A stretch of DNA of 64,000 bases. It comes from Gaertneriomyces semiglobifer. Its lineage: Eukaryota; Chytridiomycota; Chytridiomycetes; Spizellomycetales; Spizellomycetaceae. The stretch is from the NCBI GenBank assembly GCA_025558075.1, contig JAHLKF010000019.1, positions 62,001-126,000 on the forward strand, read 5' to 3'. The position numbers were made by a program, and so were the translations under genes. Shown one piece after another: positions 33,432-45,000 of the stretch (position 1 is its first letter; every line of letters starts with the position of its first letter). Below the pieces are notes generated by a model. It saw only the letters and a program-made list of their open reading frames with translations, was not told the origin of the DNA and did no database searches.

Positions 33432-34631
33432 CTACACATCCTTGGGCGTCTCCGCCACCCGGTAAACCAGCTTCACCCCACTCACTTTCCCCTGTCTCAT
33501 CTCATTCAACCCCTCCAGAACACCCTTCAATCCGTCTTTGCCCACCTTGGGGGGATGCACCTTCACCTTGCCCTCCTTCAAGAGACGTCCCGTCAATTCC
33601 CAAAACTCTGTGGCGAAGTCGTAATCTCCCTTATTGGGAGGGAAGTCTTGTCCAAACTTGTTGAAGCCTTCTCCACTGGCTGTGTAGGCCAGAGTGCTGT
33701 TGTTTTTCACGTCGGCGCGTGGGAAAGACGAGATGGGCAGCAGCGACGAGTAGATACCGCCCTTGGAGCCGATACAATCGGCACAGAATTTAGCCGTAGG
33801 GTCGAGGGAGATGGTGTCGAAGACGTGTGTGAGGCTGTCGTTAGTGTACGCCTTGATATCCTTGGTAGCATTGGAATCATTCTAGAAGACGTATCTCGCG
33901 AGATGAGTATGCGATCAAGCATATCACGTATAACCATACAAGCGAAAACATACGTAGTCAAAGACGGCGTCGGCGCCCAACGATTTGACCAAGTCAAAGT
34001 TGTGTTTGGAGCACGTGGTGACCACTTTCCATCCCGACAACTTTGCAAACTGAATTGCCAACGTTCCAGTGGCAGAAGATCCACCATAGATCAAAATGGT
34101 GCCCTTCTCGCCCTGCTTACCCGGCAAGGGAAGCCCAAGACTCTGATACAAAGATTGACCGACCGTCGTGACACCCACGCCCAACGTCGCCGCATCTTCC
34201 ATGCTCACACTATTAGCGACAAAGTCGTCAGCCAAGTCAAGCAAAAGATCAACTACACAGACAATTACATACTTATCAGGCACCTTACACGTCAACCCAG
34301 TCTTCCCGACAATGTACTCTCCAAAGGCACCATCCTCCTTCTCCCCACTGTTCACACCATGAGCCAATCCGCACACCTTCTGTCCCTTTTCGTACTTAAC
34401 CCTCGCACCCGGACCAACCTCTTCCACAATCCCACTGTAATCACAGCCAACCCTCGCACCAACTGTGGGCAGATAATCAATGTGTTTCCAGTCAGTGGGG
34501 TTGAGGGCCACGCACGTGGTGCGGATGAGGAGGTAGTCGTCTCGCAGACGTGGGATGGGGACGTTGGTGGCTACATGAGCGTCACCCTTTCCACGGACAA
34601 TGACGGACTTTTGGACAGAAGGAAGACCCAT
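33432..34631 (-). CDS. Zinc-type alcohol dehydrogenase-like (MDR) oxidoreductase, ToxD/enoyl-reductase-like
   Basis: Medium-chain dehydrogenase/reductase family, NADPH-dependent. Three exons: 34273-34631, 33954-34209 and 33432-33881; 354 residues. The GroES-like half has CVALNPTDWKHIDY and GCDYSGIVEEVGPG. The Rossmann half has EDAATLGVGVTTVGQ and LIYGGSSATGTLAIQ, followed by VVTTCSKHNFDLVKSLGAD. Typical zinc-site cysteines are missing, as in quinone oxidoreductases and fungal trans-enoyl reductases such as ToxD and LovC. Such proteins serve polyketide or general detoxifying reductions; no polyketide synthase lies nearby, so a general role is more likely. Introns are 63 and 72 nt. Confidence 0.9.
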
Positions 34632-35228
34632 TATTTCGTTTTGATTTGAATGACAGAAGTGCTGTAACAGAATGCAAAATGCTTTTTGGTTCCTAACTTA
34701 GATAAAGGAATGCAAGTGGGTTCTCAATTCGAGTACTTAAATGCCTGGATCTTGGATCTTAAATGAAGAGGCGTCCTTTTGGAACTTGGAACACCCACGC
34801 GTTGAAAGGTCTGATTCCGAATTACTAACGTCGTGATGACATAAGCAGGTGACATAAGCAAGATCTAAATTACGAGTCAGTGGCTGTGCAGCGAGCGTGT
34901 TCCTGGCGTTTTCGCTGCGGATTTGTGCCTATTTTGATGTGTGAATTCAGACGACACAGGCAGCAAGCAGGACAGCAGGAATCAGTGAATGGAGAGCAGC
35001 AGAAGGTCGCAGAGAAAGCAGCAGAGAGCGATAGTTGATTTGAATTGTGAGCCGAAAAACGAGAGTAACAACTGTACGCGCAAAGTCACACCACGCAAGT
35101 GACGGGCGACGGCACCAGAAGCGCAAAGAGAGGAGGAGCAAGGCTACAAAACCATTGTTAACCGTGTGTGCGCGCGAGAAACAGAGAGAGAGAGAGAACG
35201 AGTGAGCGAATAGAGGAAAGTGGAATAG
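34632..35228. other. Intergenic region
   Basis: About 600 bp upstream of the oxidoreductase, holding its promoter. The part after ~35130 has purine-rich GAGA runs. No convincing gene. Confidence 0.45.
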
Positions 35229-36062
35229 ATGGAGAGAACGCCACAAGCAGAAATACCGCCGAGGACAGGGGATGGAGCAGATTCGACACCACCGCCCCCG
35301 CCACGGACAACGATACCAACACACATTTACACACCTATCCACAACTACTTTCTGTCGAGGCTATCCAATGCCACTGGTGGTAGCCATCCACCGACGCCCA
35401 CCGACAGCACAAGCACAGGTCCACCGACAAGTACGTCTGACATCAACTCACACTCTACCGACACAGTATGTTTCATCCTCCTCACGCAAACACCCTACCG
35501 ACGAAATCGAAACCTCGAGCCCTTCTCACAACTGATATGTCTATCCAAAACACCTACGCCCACAACACTATCGAACTCGCTAAACGCGTCCTCATCAACA
35601 TCGAGAGATTCCTCTACGACGTCACCACCACCACCATCACCACCGCCTACTCCCAACACACAAGTGACACTCACACTCTCCAACTCCTTTCCCGAAATCC
35701 TGTCCCACATGGACTCCCTCTCACGTCCCATTTCCGACCCACCAAACACCACCACACACCCCACAAACACCAACACAGATACGGAGAACACCGACACTTC
35801 CCACCCCCTCTCTTCCACAATCCACTATACGCACCCTATTCCTACACCACACAAACTCCTGCATTCCCTCCATACCTCGCTTACACACATCTACGGCCGT
35901 CAACTGCATATTCTCGCACACTACTTCCACCGATGGCAGGATGGGTCGAATGTAGATTTGATCGTGCGGTATGCGGAGAGTATCGGGCGAGGAACACCCG
36001 TGTGGTGGGGCTGTGAAATCGTTAAATGGGTCGTTGGAAGAGGCCGCGATACGGATGTTTGA
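35229..36062 (+). CDS. Doubtful Ser/Thr/Pro-rich hypothetical protein
   Basis: A 277-codon frame from an ATG at 35229. Residues ~1-200 are very rich in Thr, Ser, Pro and Asn and reflect the AC-rich strand. The end (LLHSLHTSLTHIYGRQLHIL, then WQDGSNVDLIVRYAESIG) looks more like a folded protein. A good donor, ACA|GTATGT at ~35466, could remove a 54-nt in-frame segment. A second frame (35971-36204) overlaps the end and contains SLEEAAIRMFDILTPHN, so an unseen intron may join them. I recognise no family. It may be a real fast-evolving gene or an artefact of composition. Confidence 0.35.
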   Translation: MERTPQAEIPPRTGDGADSTPPPPPRTTIPTHIYTPIHNYFLSRLSNATGGSHPPTPTDSTSTGPPTSTSDINSHSTDTVCFILLTQTPYRRNRNLEPFSQLICLSKTPTPTTLSNSLNASSSTSRDSSTTSPPPPSPPPTPNTQVTLTLSNSFPEILSHMDSLSRPISDPPNTTTHPTNTNTDTENTDTSHPLSSTIHYTHPIPTPHKLLHSLHTSLTHIYGRQLHILAHYFHRWQDGSNVDLIVRYAESIGRGTPVWWGCEIVKWVVGRGRDTDV

Positions 36063-36630
36063 TATACTTACTCCGCACAACTATGAGAAATCATCAAGTT
36101 ACGCACGTCAGAAGAGATCGGAACACCGACCTATCAAAAACACCTTTGTCTCACTCGCACGTTCCCACGACCCGTCACGTGTACACCGTCCCACGCACCA
36201 ATAACGCTCCACCGGTACCACTACCTCAACCACGCGACTCACTCGTACGGTCGTATATGTTGAAATTGTGTAAACCGAGCGAAGGTCGTGGAGCTGTGAC
36301 ATCACCATACATCACCACTTTTTGTTTTGAAACCACCCCTACGACCATTTGGGAGAGTGTGTGAAAAGATGTGATGATTCGGCAGAAGGTTTCACTCACT
36401 GCTGGTCCCGTCGTCGGTGATTTGGTGGTAATGGGTGTAATAAGGGGTGGGCGGTTTTTTCTCGAATTGCGAGAAAACAAACAAACGACCGCATTGAATT
36501 CTTGGGTTTGGTATTTTTTTTTTAAATCGGGGCAGATATTTGATGTACATATACACGATTTTTCAACAAACATGAATTATACCATTCTCCAAAAAAAAAA
36601 TAAATGAAAAACAGGGGATGTGGCAAATGA
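36063..36630. other. Intergenic region
   Basis: About 570 bp downstream of the doubtful ORF and of the SNF2 gene. It contains A/T runs (36512-36522 and 36590-36604) that could serve 3' end formation for the minus-strand helicase. Part of the overlapping frame 35971-36204 lies here. Confidence 0.45.
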
Positions 36631-39529
36631 TCACTCCCCACCTTCACCACCACGACCAGCACCACCACCAACCCTTCCAAACCCAAACACCTCTTTCAAC
36701 TCCTTCACTCTCTCTCTCTTGCCCCCCACACCGCCCTTCTTCTCCGGCACATCCTTATTCTCACCCAACGCCCGTCCCACCACCTCGCGTTTACTCCTCT
36801 TGACAGCCTCCATACCCTCCTCCACACTCCTTTCCACCAAGAACCGTTTGACCACGACCCTGCGTTCCTGTCCCATCCTCCACACCCTATCCATCGCTTG
36901 ATCCTCCACCGCGGGGTTCCAATAGGGTTCCATGAGGTAGACATTTGACGCTTCAGTTAAATTCAAACCGACACCGCCGGCTTTGAGCGAGATGAGGAGG
37001 ATGTTGCAGGTGGCGTCGGTGCGGAAACGGTGGAGGTTGCGGGAACGGAGGGGGAGGGGGAGGGACCCGATGAGGAGGGTGTAGGGGAGATGGAGGGTGT
37101 CGAGGGTGGAGGCGAGGAGGGAGAGGTAGGTTGTCCATTGGGAGAAGACGACGGATTTGATGGGTTTTTCTTGTTGATCGTCTGTATTTGTCGTATTTGT
37201 GTTTGTCGCATGCGTCGTGTCTGTCGTGGTTGTGGTGTTTGCTGTTGTTGAGTTTGTGTTTGGCGCTGTTGTGTTTGTGGTATTTGTTGTACTTGTTGTA
37301 GGTTTGTTCAGGAGTTCAAGATTCTGTCGATGCGTAGCCAACAAATCCCGTAACAGCGCACGTGTCTTCGTCGACGGAATCATACTCAAATCCACACTTG
37401 TTCCACTCTCCACACTCGTCCCACCCACTCCCTCATCCGTCTGCACACCAGTCGCACCACCATTCCCACACGTCGCACCACCAGCACCACCACTCGCAGA
37501 TGCCACATCAACTTCGCCGGGTCCAACACCAACAACAACCACATCTCCTTTCTCCAACTTGACCTGACACACCCCACACTCCAACCCACCACCACCACAC
37601 TCTATTGCCGTACTACGATGACTACTACTGTCGTTACTCAAAGATAAACAGCGATCGCAGAACACATGTCCACACCGCGCAACACCAACCCTCCGCTCCT
37701 TCCGGTCTTCATCCAAACAAATCACCTCTTCGTCTTCTCTGATGGCATACCCCACCCCATCATCATCATCATCAATACTAGTAGTAGTGGTGGTAGGAGT
37801 GGGAGTAGTGGTGGTGGGAGCAATGTCGTCATTTGAATTGGTTTCATCCATCTCACACATGGACGCTTCAACTTCATCTGCATCCTCCACCCCAGAAACA
37901 CTACGATGACATCGCACACACACATCTTCCCCGTTCTCACGTAAGAGGTCAAGCACATGTTGAGCATGTCGTGTCGCCGTCCACTCACTCGTCCCATCCC
38001 CCTCCTCCTCTGTCTTACCATCACCTCCTGTAGCTTCGGTTTTCCCAACCACAGAACCATCATTGGTACAAGTTGTCGTCTGCGCATCCCCATTCTGAGC
38101 ATAGGTTCCTTTTAATAACCCCAAATGCGTCACACACTGGCGCAACCTCAACAGCATCTCCAGAACATTCGCATAACTCCCCTCTCCCTTTCTCGCTTTC
38201 CCGCCACTCCCAAAACCATCACCCCCACCACTCATGGCTAAACGTTCCTCATCCTTCACCTCCATCTCATACTCCCGAAACACCCTCCTCGCATCCTCCC
38301 ACATCCCATCATACACCCTCCTCTCCCCCTCCCCCAACGTCAACCACACCTCCTCCACACTCCGTTCCGGCAACGTCAACACCCTCTTCCCACCAACCTC
38401 CAACCCTTTCGTCCTTCTCAACGTCACACACCTCAACAACCCCCTCACATGCTCCAACTGCTTCTCACTCCCTTTGACAACCCCCTTGACTAACCGTTTC
38501 GTCAACGCATTAAACACGGGCCACGCATCATACGGCGCAACACGCAGGAACCGGAACAACCCGTACAAGTCAGTTATCCGGTTATGTATCGGCGTGCCTG
38601 TTAAACACCATCGGTACCGTGCCGATAACGCATGACACGCTCGAGACGATAACGTGGTGCGTTCTTTGATGTTATGCGCTTCATCCAGAATTATCCGGTG
38701 GAAATGGATCGATCCCAACACACTCGAATTTCCGAGGTCGGGGGTTGATTGAGACTGTTCCAAGTTCAAAAAACTCCCATCGATGTCCATGTATGAGGCG
38801 TCGCCATTACGTTTGGTGATCTTGCATACACGGCCGTACTCGGCTCCTACCGTGCCATACGTTGTCAGAACGATATCGTAGTTGCTCAGGGTTTCGGGTG
38901 TCGTGCTTTTCCCGGTGCCGTGGTAGACGTGGACACTGACGCAGTTGGGTCGAAGGTGGGTTTGGATTTGGTGGATCCACTGCGGGATGGTGGAGAGGGG
39001 TGTAACAATCAACGTGGTCTTGGCGTCAACAAGACGCGATCCCTGAATCATGATTGTCGTGCTAGACCCCGCTGTTGCTGGTATTGTGCTAGACCCCGCG
39101 TTGGAATTCAGCTGGTCCTCGATTTCACATCCTTTTCTTCTCGCAACCACCAAACTCAACACACTCAACGTTTTTCCCAACCCCATTTCATCCGCCAAAA
39201 TCCCGCCCAACCACTGTTTGGGTTCTTCCATCGTAAACTCTCCACTCAACCGATTCACCCACCCCCGTCGCGACTCATCCCACTTCCACACACACCCACT
39301 CCCCTTATTTTCATTGCGTTTAAAATCCACCACCCGTTCACGTTGACACATGAACCACAGTGCCTGTTTCTGGTGTCCGTACATCCGCGTCATCACATCC
39401 TCGTTGGGTTCCTGTTCCTGTAACTCGACGGGCGACAGTCCCTTGTAGATTTCGTCTACCATGTTTTTCTGGGTTTCGGCGGACGACGCAATGGTGCGGG
39501 ACGCGATGCGGCCCATGTTGTAGGTAGGC

Positions 39530-39566
<37 letters not shown>

Positions 39567-40336
39567 GGTGCTGAGCATGTGGATGGTGGTGCTGGTGGGA
39601 GAGGTAGGGGTGGACGGTGTGAGGGTTGAACGAAGGGATGGATTTGGAGATGGCGCTTTTGAGCTGCACACCGATTTTGTGCAAAAGTTGGCCGACCTGG
39701 TAGGCGTATTTAAAGGGGCCCACAAGACAGAGTCGAATCGGCGCAGTGTATTTCTATGTTTCGCACAGTTAGTATACCTGTTAGTATATAATTTTTTCAC
39801 ATTCTTACGATAATGCAAAAAAGGAACTTACGTTGTATTGACACCTTACGATGCCGCCTTCCAGGACGACCCTCCCCCACAAGACGCCGACGACAAAGGC
39901 GACATCTTCTTGCAATTTGCCGATGCGCTCGCCCGTTTTGGTACAGACCCAGACGACGCGTGCATCCCTCGTAAACTTGACGATCAACATTTTCGAACCG
40001 CCGACAGCCTTGTTAAAGACGGCGGCGTTGAAGGCTTGCACGGTGGATTCAAAGGTTCCGTACGTCACGAGACTATCGGGTCTCAACATTTGATTATTGT
40101 GCGGGCCCGCTGTTCCTATTGCTGTTCCTGCTGCTGTTGATCCTGTTGTTGGAGAGGGGTAGTAGGCGTCTTGCCTGATGCGCTGTTCTTCCATGGGAGA
40201 AATATTTGTTAAATCAACGACTTGGGACTGTGCTGGTGGTGGTGGTGGAGAGTCTGGAACAACAATAGGCGGTTCATTTGTTGGCTGTGGTATATGTTGT
40301 TGTGGTGCTGATACGTGCGATGGTCGTACTGGTACG

Positions 40337-40369
<33 letters not shown>

Positions 40370-40932
40370 GGTGGTGGTGGTGGAGTGGCATGATGCATCC
40401 AAGGAGAAGAAAAGGCAGGAGCATGGTACTGGTGATGATGAGAAGGGTACGGTTGGTGTGGTTGATGCATGGACGGTATAGGTAGCGTTGCATGGTGTTG
40501 GTGTGCGGTGTGTGGAGGAGGTAGATAATGCTGCTGCTGATGCGGATGATGATGATGCGGATGATGGTGCGATGGTATTGATGGATGTGGATGTGACAGG
40601 ATGGGTAACGATGAGACCGGCATATTGTTAGGAGAGGGCGTGTTGACTTGCGGCATCCATGACATTTGCGGCGTCATGGTAGACCTCATCATCGGCGGGA
40701 CATCCTTTCGATCTCGATCTCGAGGAGAATAGGAAGAGCGCGAGTGAACATGAGAACGTGGTGATAAAGATGATGAAGATGAAGTGGTGGAAGAGTGATA
40801 GTAGTGGTGGTTGTCTTCAGAAGACGATGATGATGATGGCGATGATGATGACCGTTGCTTCCGTTTCCTGCTGGTAGTAGTTGTAGTAGCCATGGTGTTA
40901 TCGGTCAAGTCCACTACTATGTTATTGTCCAT
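36631..40932 (-). CDS. HIRAN-SNF2-RING helicase/E3 of the Rad5/HLTF type
   Basis: A DNA translocase and ubiquitin ligase family protein for post-replication repair. Two exons, 39832-40932 and 36631-39753, 1407 residues. The first ~270 residues are low complexity (Ser, His, Pro, ~10 Gln), followed by a HIRAN-like segment near residues 300-367 (SLVTYGTFESTV). Exon 2 begins with a ~14-Gln run. The ATPase has Walker A LADEMGLGKT (~residue 560), DEAH in ILDEAHNIKE and LTGTPIHNR. The helicase C-lobe has SVVFSQWTTYLSLL, LKAGGVGLNLTEAS and QAMDRVWRMGQ. The RING is embedded between lobes: CVRC, then CGHVFCDRC and CGVC, with ~79 residues between the first two parts, many of them Thr/Asp. HIRAN plus RING supports HLTF/Rad5 over Rad16. 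The coding strand is strongly skewed in blocks. Confidence 0.9.
39531..39568. repeat. (GTT)n coding repeat (poly-Gln)
   Basis: A GTT triplet run on the plus strand, equal to CAA codons on the coding strand. It encodes the poly-Gln tract near the start of helicase exon 2 and is likely to vary in length. Confidence 0.9.
40338..40369. repeat. (GTT)n coding repeat (poly-Gln)
   Basis: A second GTT run encoding about ten Gln in exon 1 of the helicase, next to Pro- and His-rich segments. Confidence 0.9.
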
Positions 40933-41587
40933 GTCGTATACTCGTATATCGTTGATGCATGTGTGTATGTGTGTGAGTGTGTGTATGTGTGTGTGTGAGT
41001 GAGTGAGTGTGTGTGTGTAAAATGCGAATCATAAAACACACTTTGCTGTTGTTTGTCACAAGGTTATGTTTGTCGGCATTTGGGGGGGGGGGCGTTCTGT
41101 TAATTGTTTGTTAATTGTTAATTGTTAATTGTGAATTGTGGCGATACGAATCGAATTGAATTGAATTGGAATTGAATTGGAATTGAATTGAATAGTTAGT
41201 TGGGGTGTGCATGTGGGCCATCGATTATTTATTATTCTGTGTGTGTGTGCTCCTATAAGTAAACTAAACAGTAATTATTAATTAACCCCCCCCCCCCCCA
41301 AAAGTAACACCACACAAAAGGAGATAACAAATGGGATTCCGTTTAATAAAAGGGCCACATGACAGGGTCACATGAGTGTCGCAACAGTCACATGGCTTAC
41401 ATTTAACACGCGCATGACATAAGCTATTTCCGACCGGGTGGGTCCAGTAATAACCGCGTGTGCGAGTGCGTGTTGAACTACTTTTTTACGATGCAGATCT
41501 AATGACAAGCACACCCACCCACCCGTGGCATTTACCCTGTACATAATATCACATTTATTATCACACACAACACACTAGACATAGATT
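40933..41587. other. Divergent intergenic region rich in simple repeats
   Basis: About 655 bp between the helicase and CC2D2A starts. It holds a GT/GA-type run (~40964-41020), a G run near 41082-41092, AATTG-like tandem units (~41098-41200), a 14-C run at 41286-41299 and another short TG run near 41238. Both promoters must lie here. No gene is seen. Confidence 0.6.
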
Positions 41588-41977
41588 ATGCACTCGCGGC
41601 ATGCAAAGTCAAGTCCTCATATCACTTCTCATACCAATGCTCCTCGTTCGTCGCGCTCCCGTTTGCGCTTGCGCTCGCCGAGCTCACAGCTCTTGCGGCG
41701 TGAATCCCTCCTCTCCCTCTCTTCCGACACTCAACCGGCTCATGCGTCTTCTTCTACCGCCGCCGCTTTCCTCGCAGATTTCCCTCCCTTGCGCCATGCC
41801 GCCGCATCCGACTTTACGAGTAGAGACCATCACCTCCTCCACCAGAAAAGGGAAAAATTGAAAAAGGGCAAACGAAGAGGCGCCATCGATGGCATCAGGC
41901 CAGACAGAGACGAAAAGGACGAAGACGGAAAATGGGCAGAGCTTGGTATGCTTTGTTTCCTCCTTGCTTCCTTCCGC

Positions 41978-42024
<47 letters not shown>

Positions 42025-45000
42025 CGATCAGTACACACATGATCAGAGTAAAAACTGATGGTGATTAGCTTTCAAGGAAATGACTCTACGCGTCGACTTG
42101 CTGGCCAAGACGACCCATGTCACCAAAGTAAAGCACGAGGATTGGACTATCAAATTGCAACAAAATGTGTGTTTTCCTTTTGCATTTCCGCAAGCAAGCC
42201 ACGTTCACGTTGACGCACTTAAATATGCAAATACACTCACCTCGTATGTTTGGTCCAACAACAGTACTTTAAGGTCATTTTTCACCCTGAAAACGTGGCT
42301 GCTGACGATCTACGCACTTGGAGAGTCCACTATCGTGTATGCACTTTCGCGCATCTTCTTCGTACTATGAACGTTCTCACTATTTCTCTTGTTATTCTCG
42401 CAGACGCTACGCACACCTGCTTCGGACGGTCTCCACTTTCCGCTGCCCGATTTCTCACTCTCCAATCTCTGGAAACTCGAACGTCGCCTACGTTTCGGCG
42501 AACCCGACGAGTAACAGTCCTTTGCTTTACTCTCTCACACACGCACACATGTTTATTTTACTGGCATGTAGAGGAACGAAATGGTTCACTCCCGACGGAC
42601 GATTGGACATCCGACCCCTCTCACTCGCGCAAATCGTCTATCGACCCACCCGACCCGTCATCGAAATCATCACCCCATCTTACCGCCGTATCCACCCCCT
42701 CACGCTCTTACCCTCTTCTTCTTCCGATGACGCGGATGGTGACATGTGTACTGTTATTCTCTCCCCGCCCACTCCCGTGCGTCCCTCTATCCGTCCTGCT
42801 GCCGCTCCAACGCCGTATCTCTTGATTTTCCAGTTGTTGAGTGTCGAGATGCACGATCATCCGTTGGTCACGGAAGAGATGCGGCTTGCAAAGGGCGTGG
42901 AGGATCGTGTCGACGCGTGGCGCACGAGACAGGGTCGGGACTGGGACGGTCGTGTACAGGTAAACAAACCAATGTTTTCATCTGTGTGAGAAACAGGATG
43001 GCTTACATTCGTTGTGTGCGTTTTGCCCTTAGGCACTGAGAAATGAGTATAGGATGGTCAAGGAACGGTATGGGTTGGATGCGGTGCTGAACAGTCGTGC
43101 TCCTCCGGTGCTGGACATGGGATCGGGAGCACAAGCGACATTCGTACAGCGGGTTCGACACCTGATATCCCTCCTCACCCAACTCCTTCAAACGCGTTCC
43201 CAAATGGTACGTTTTTATTATTCCTTTTTTCTTACGTCTTTTTTTGACTGATTTTTTTTTAGAGAGAAGAGGATGAAATGAACCGGTTGTTGGAATTTGA
43301 GATTGTGAGGAACTGGGAACTGGTGAAAGCGTGTCGGAACGAACAGGGCTTCGCGAGCTGTGCATTTCGATTGGAGGTGCGTGCTGCCCTCAACCCCGCG
43401 AGTGATGTAAATGGCAATGACACCGACACAGAGAATGATCAAGTAAGTACACAACATCTACCGTTTCGTCTTATTGGTGCTCTGAACCAAAAGTTTGACC
43501 GTGCAAACCCGTGGACTTAACTAGGAAACGATGGAAAAAGAAGAACTGGAAGTTTTGAAACAGATCCTCAACAGTTCAACCGAACAACAACAACAACAAC
43601 AACAATCACACATCTCGACTTCACCAGTTGAGCAGTCGCCTTCAAGTCCCAAAAAAAAATCATCATCATCTCCATCCAAACCCAAACCCAAACACAAACC
43701 CACCTCTCGCCCCCACCCCGCACTTTCCTTTACCATTTTCCACGATACACCTATCACTCCCCTCCCCGACTGTCCATCCTACGAGCAATCCCGTCGCACC
43801 GCCGTCCACCGCATGACCGTCGCCGCCAAACTGTTTGTCAACGATCGAGAAGTCGTCACGATGTGTGGGCGGAGGAGCGTGGATCATAGGGGGACGGTGA
43901 CGGTCGAGTTTGGAAGTGAGGGAGGGGTTGTGCCTGTGTATACGAATGAACGGGTTGAGAGTATACGTGTTGACGTGTGGGAAAATGTAAGTCCTTGTGT
44001 GTTTCATGTTTCTTTCTTTTCCCTTGTTTTGAGAGGGGTTGGATGTGGGGTGTCTGCGCGTCAACATGGTTTCTCGAAAAAACAGTGGCTGTGACTGAAT
44101 ACTCTTTCTATTTGCGGCACCCTTTCATTTTCTCACCTTGTTTATCTTGCCCTTTTTCGTTAGAATGCCTTCCTGGCCACCACGTACATTCCTGTCCCCT
44201 CACCCCTCCGCACCCTCTCCCTCATCGACCGCACACCATACCACCTCTCGTTCAGCGGACGTCCCCAGACGACAACTAGTTACGCTGACGAGTGGACGTC
44301 GGGAAGTGTGGAGGTGGATGTGAGTTGGGGGGTGGACAATGATGGAAACAGTCTCGGTCCAAAAACGTATGTTTTAACGTTATCCTACTTTATCTTCACC
44401 TGATCAACTTTTTTTTTTGACTTGTTGCCTTTTTGTTTTGGTAGCCAGAAAAACGACGATGCGTGGGAGAAAGTGCGATCCTTGGGATTGGGCAGTGAAG
44501 TGTTTGGTGTGACGGGGTTATCCACCAAATCGGTAATCGATGTTCGCAAATGGATGGTACGTCTCCCTTCACAAGCATTTTCATTCACCTCTTGGTTCTT
44601 TCTGGCTCACCCCATTTGGTATTATTATTTTCTTTTGTTTGTTGAAGGAATGGATCCAAGATCAACCCATTGATCCTCTTGACCCGCGCTCGACTCGTCT
44701 CATACAACTCCGAGAGGTCATCCAACGTGTCTCCTCCCATGCAGATATCGTTGCTCTGAAAGCCTCACGAAAGGTGTTTCGTATGGATATACCTAAATGG
44801 TTAAAAGCGGTAACATTGGAGATTGCGGTGCGTGAATTGCTTGCTTTTTTTTGGCTTTTGCACACAAGTTGTTAAGTATTGGATGGGGGCTTTTTTTTAG
44901 GGAGATATCCCGATGGATTTGAAGAGGTTTACGTTGTTGATGAGACGCAAAGAGCGACAGACGGCGGGTGAAGCACCGGTTCCGTTGTTGGAACAGGAAG

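Noticed and set aside
37199..38477. Several plus-strand Ser/Thr/Pro-rich frames
   Set aside because: They are antisense to the SNF2 helicase and follow from its G-rich coding strand.
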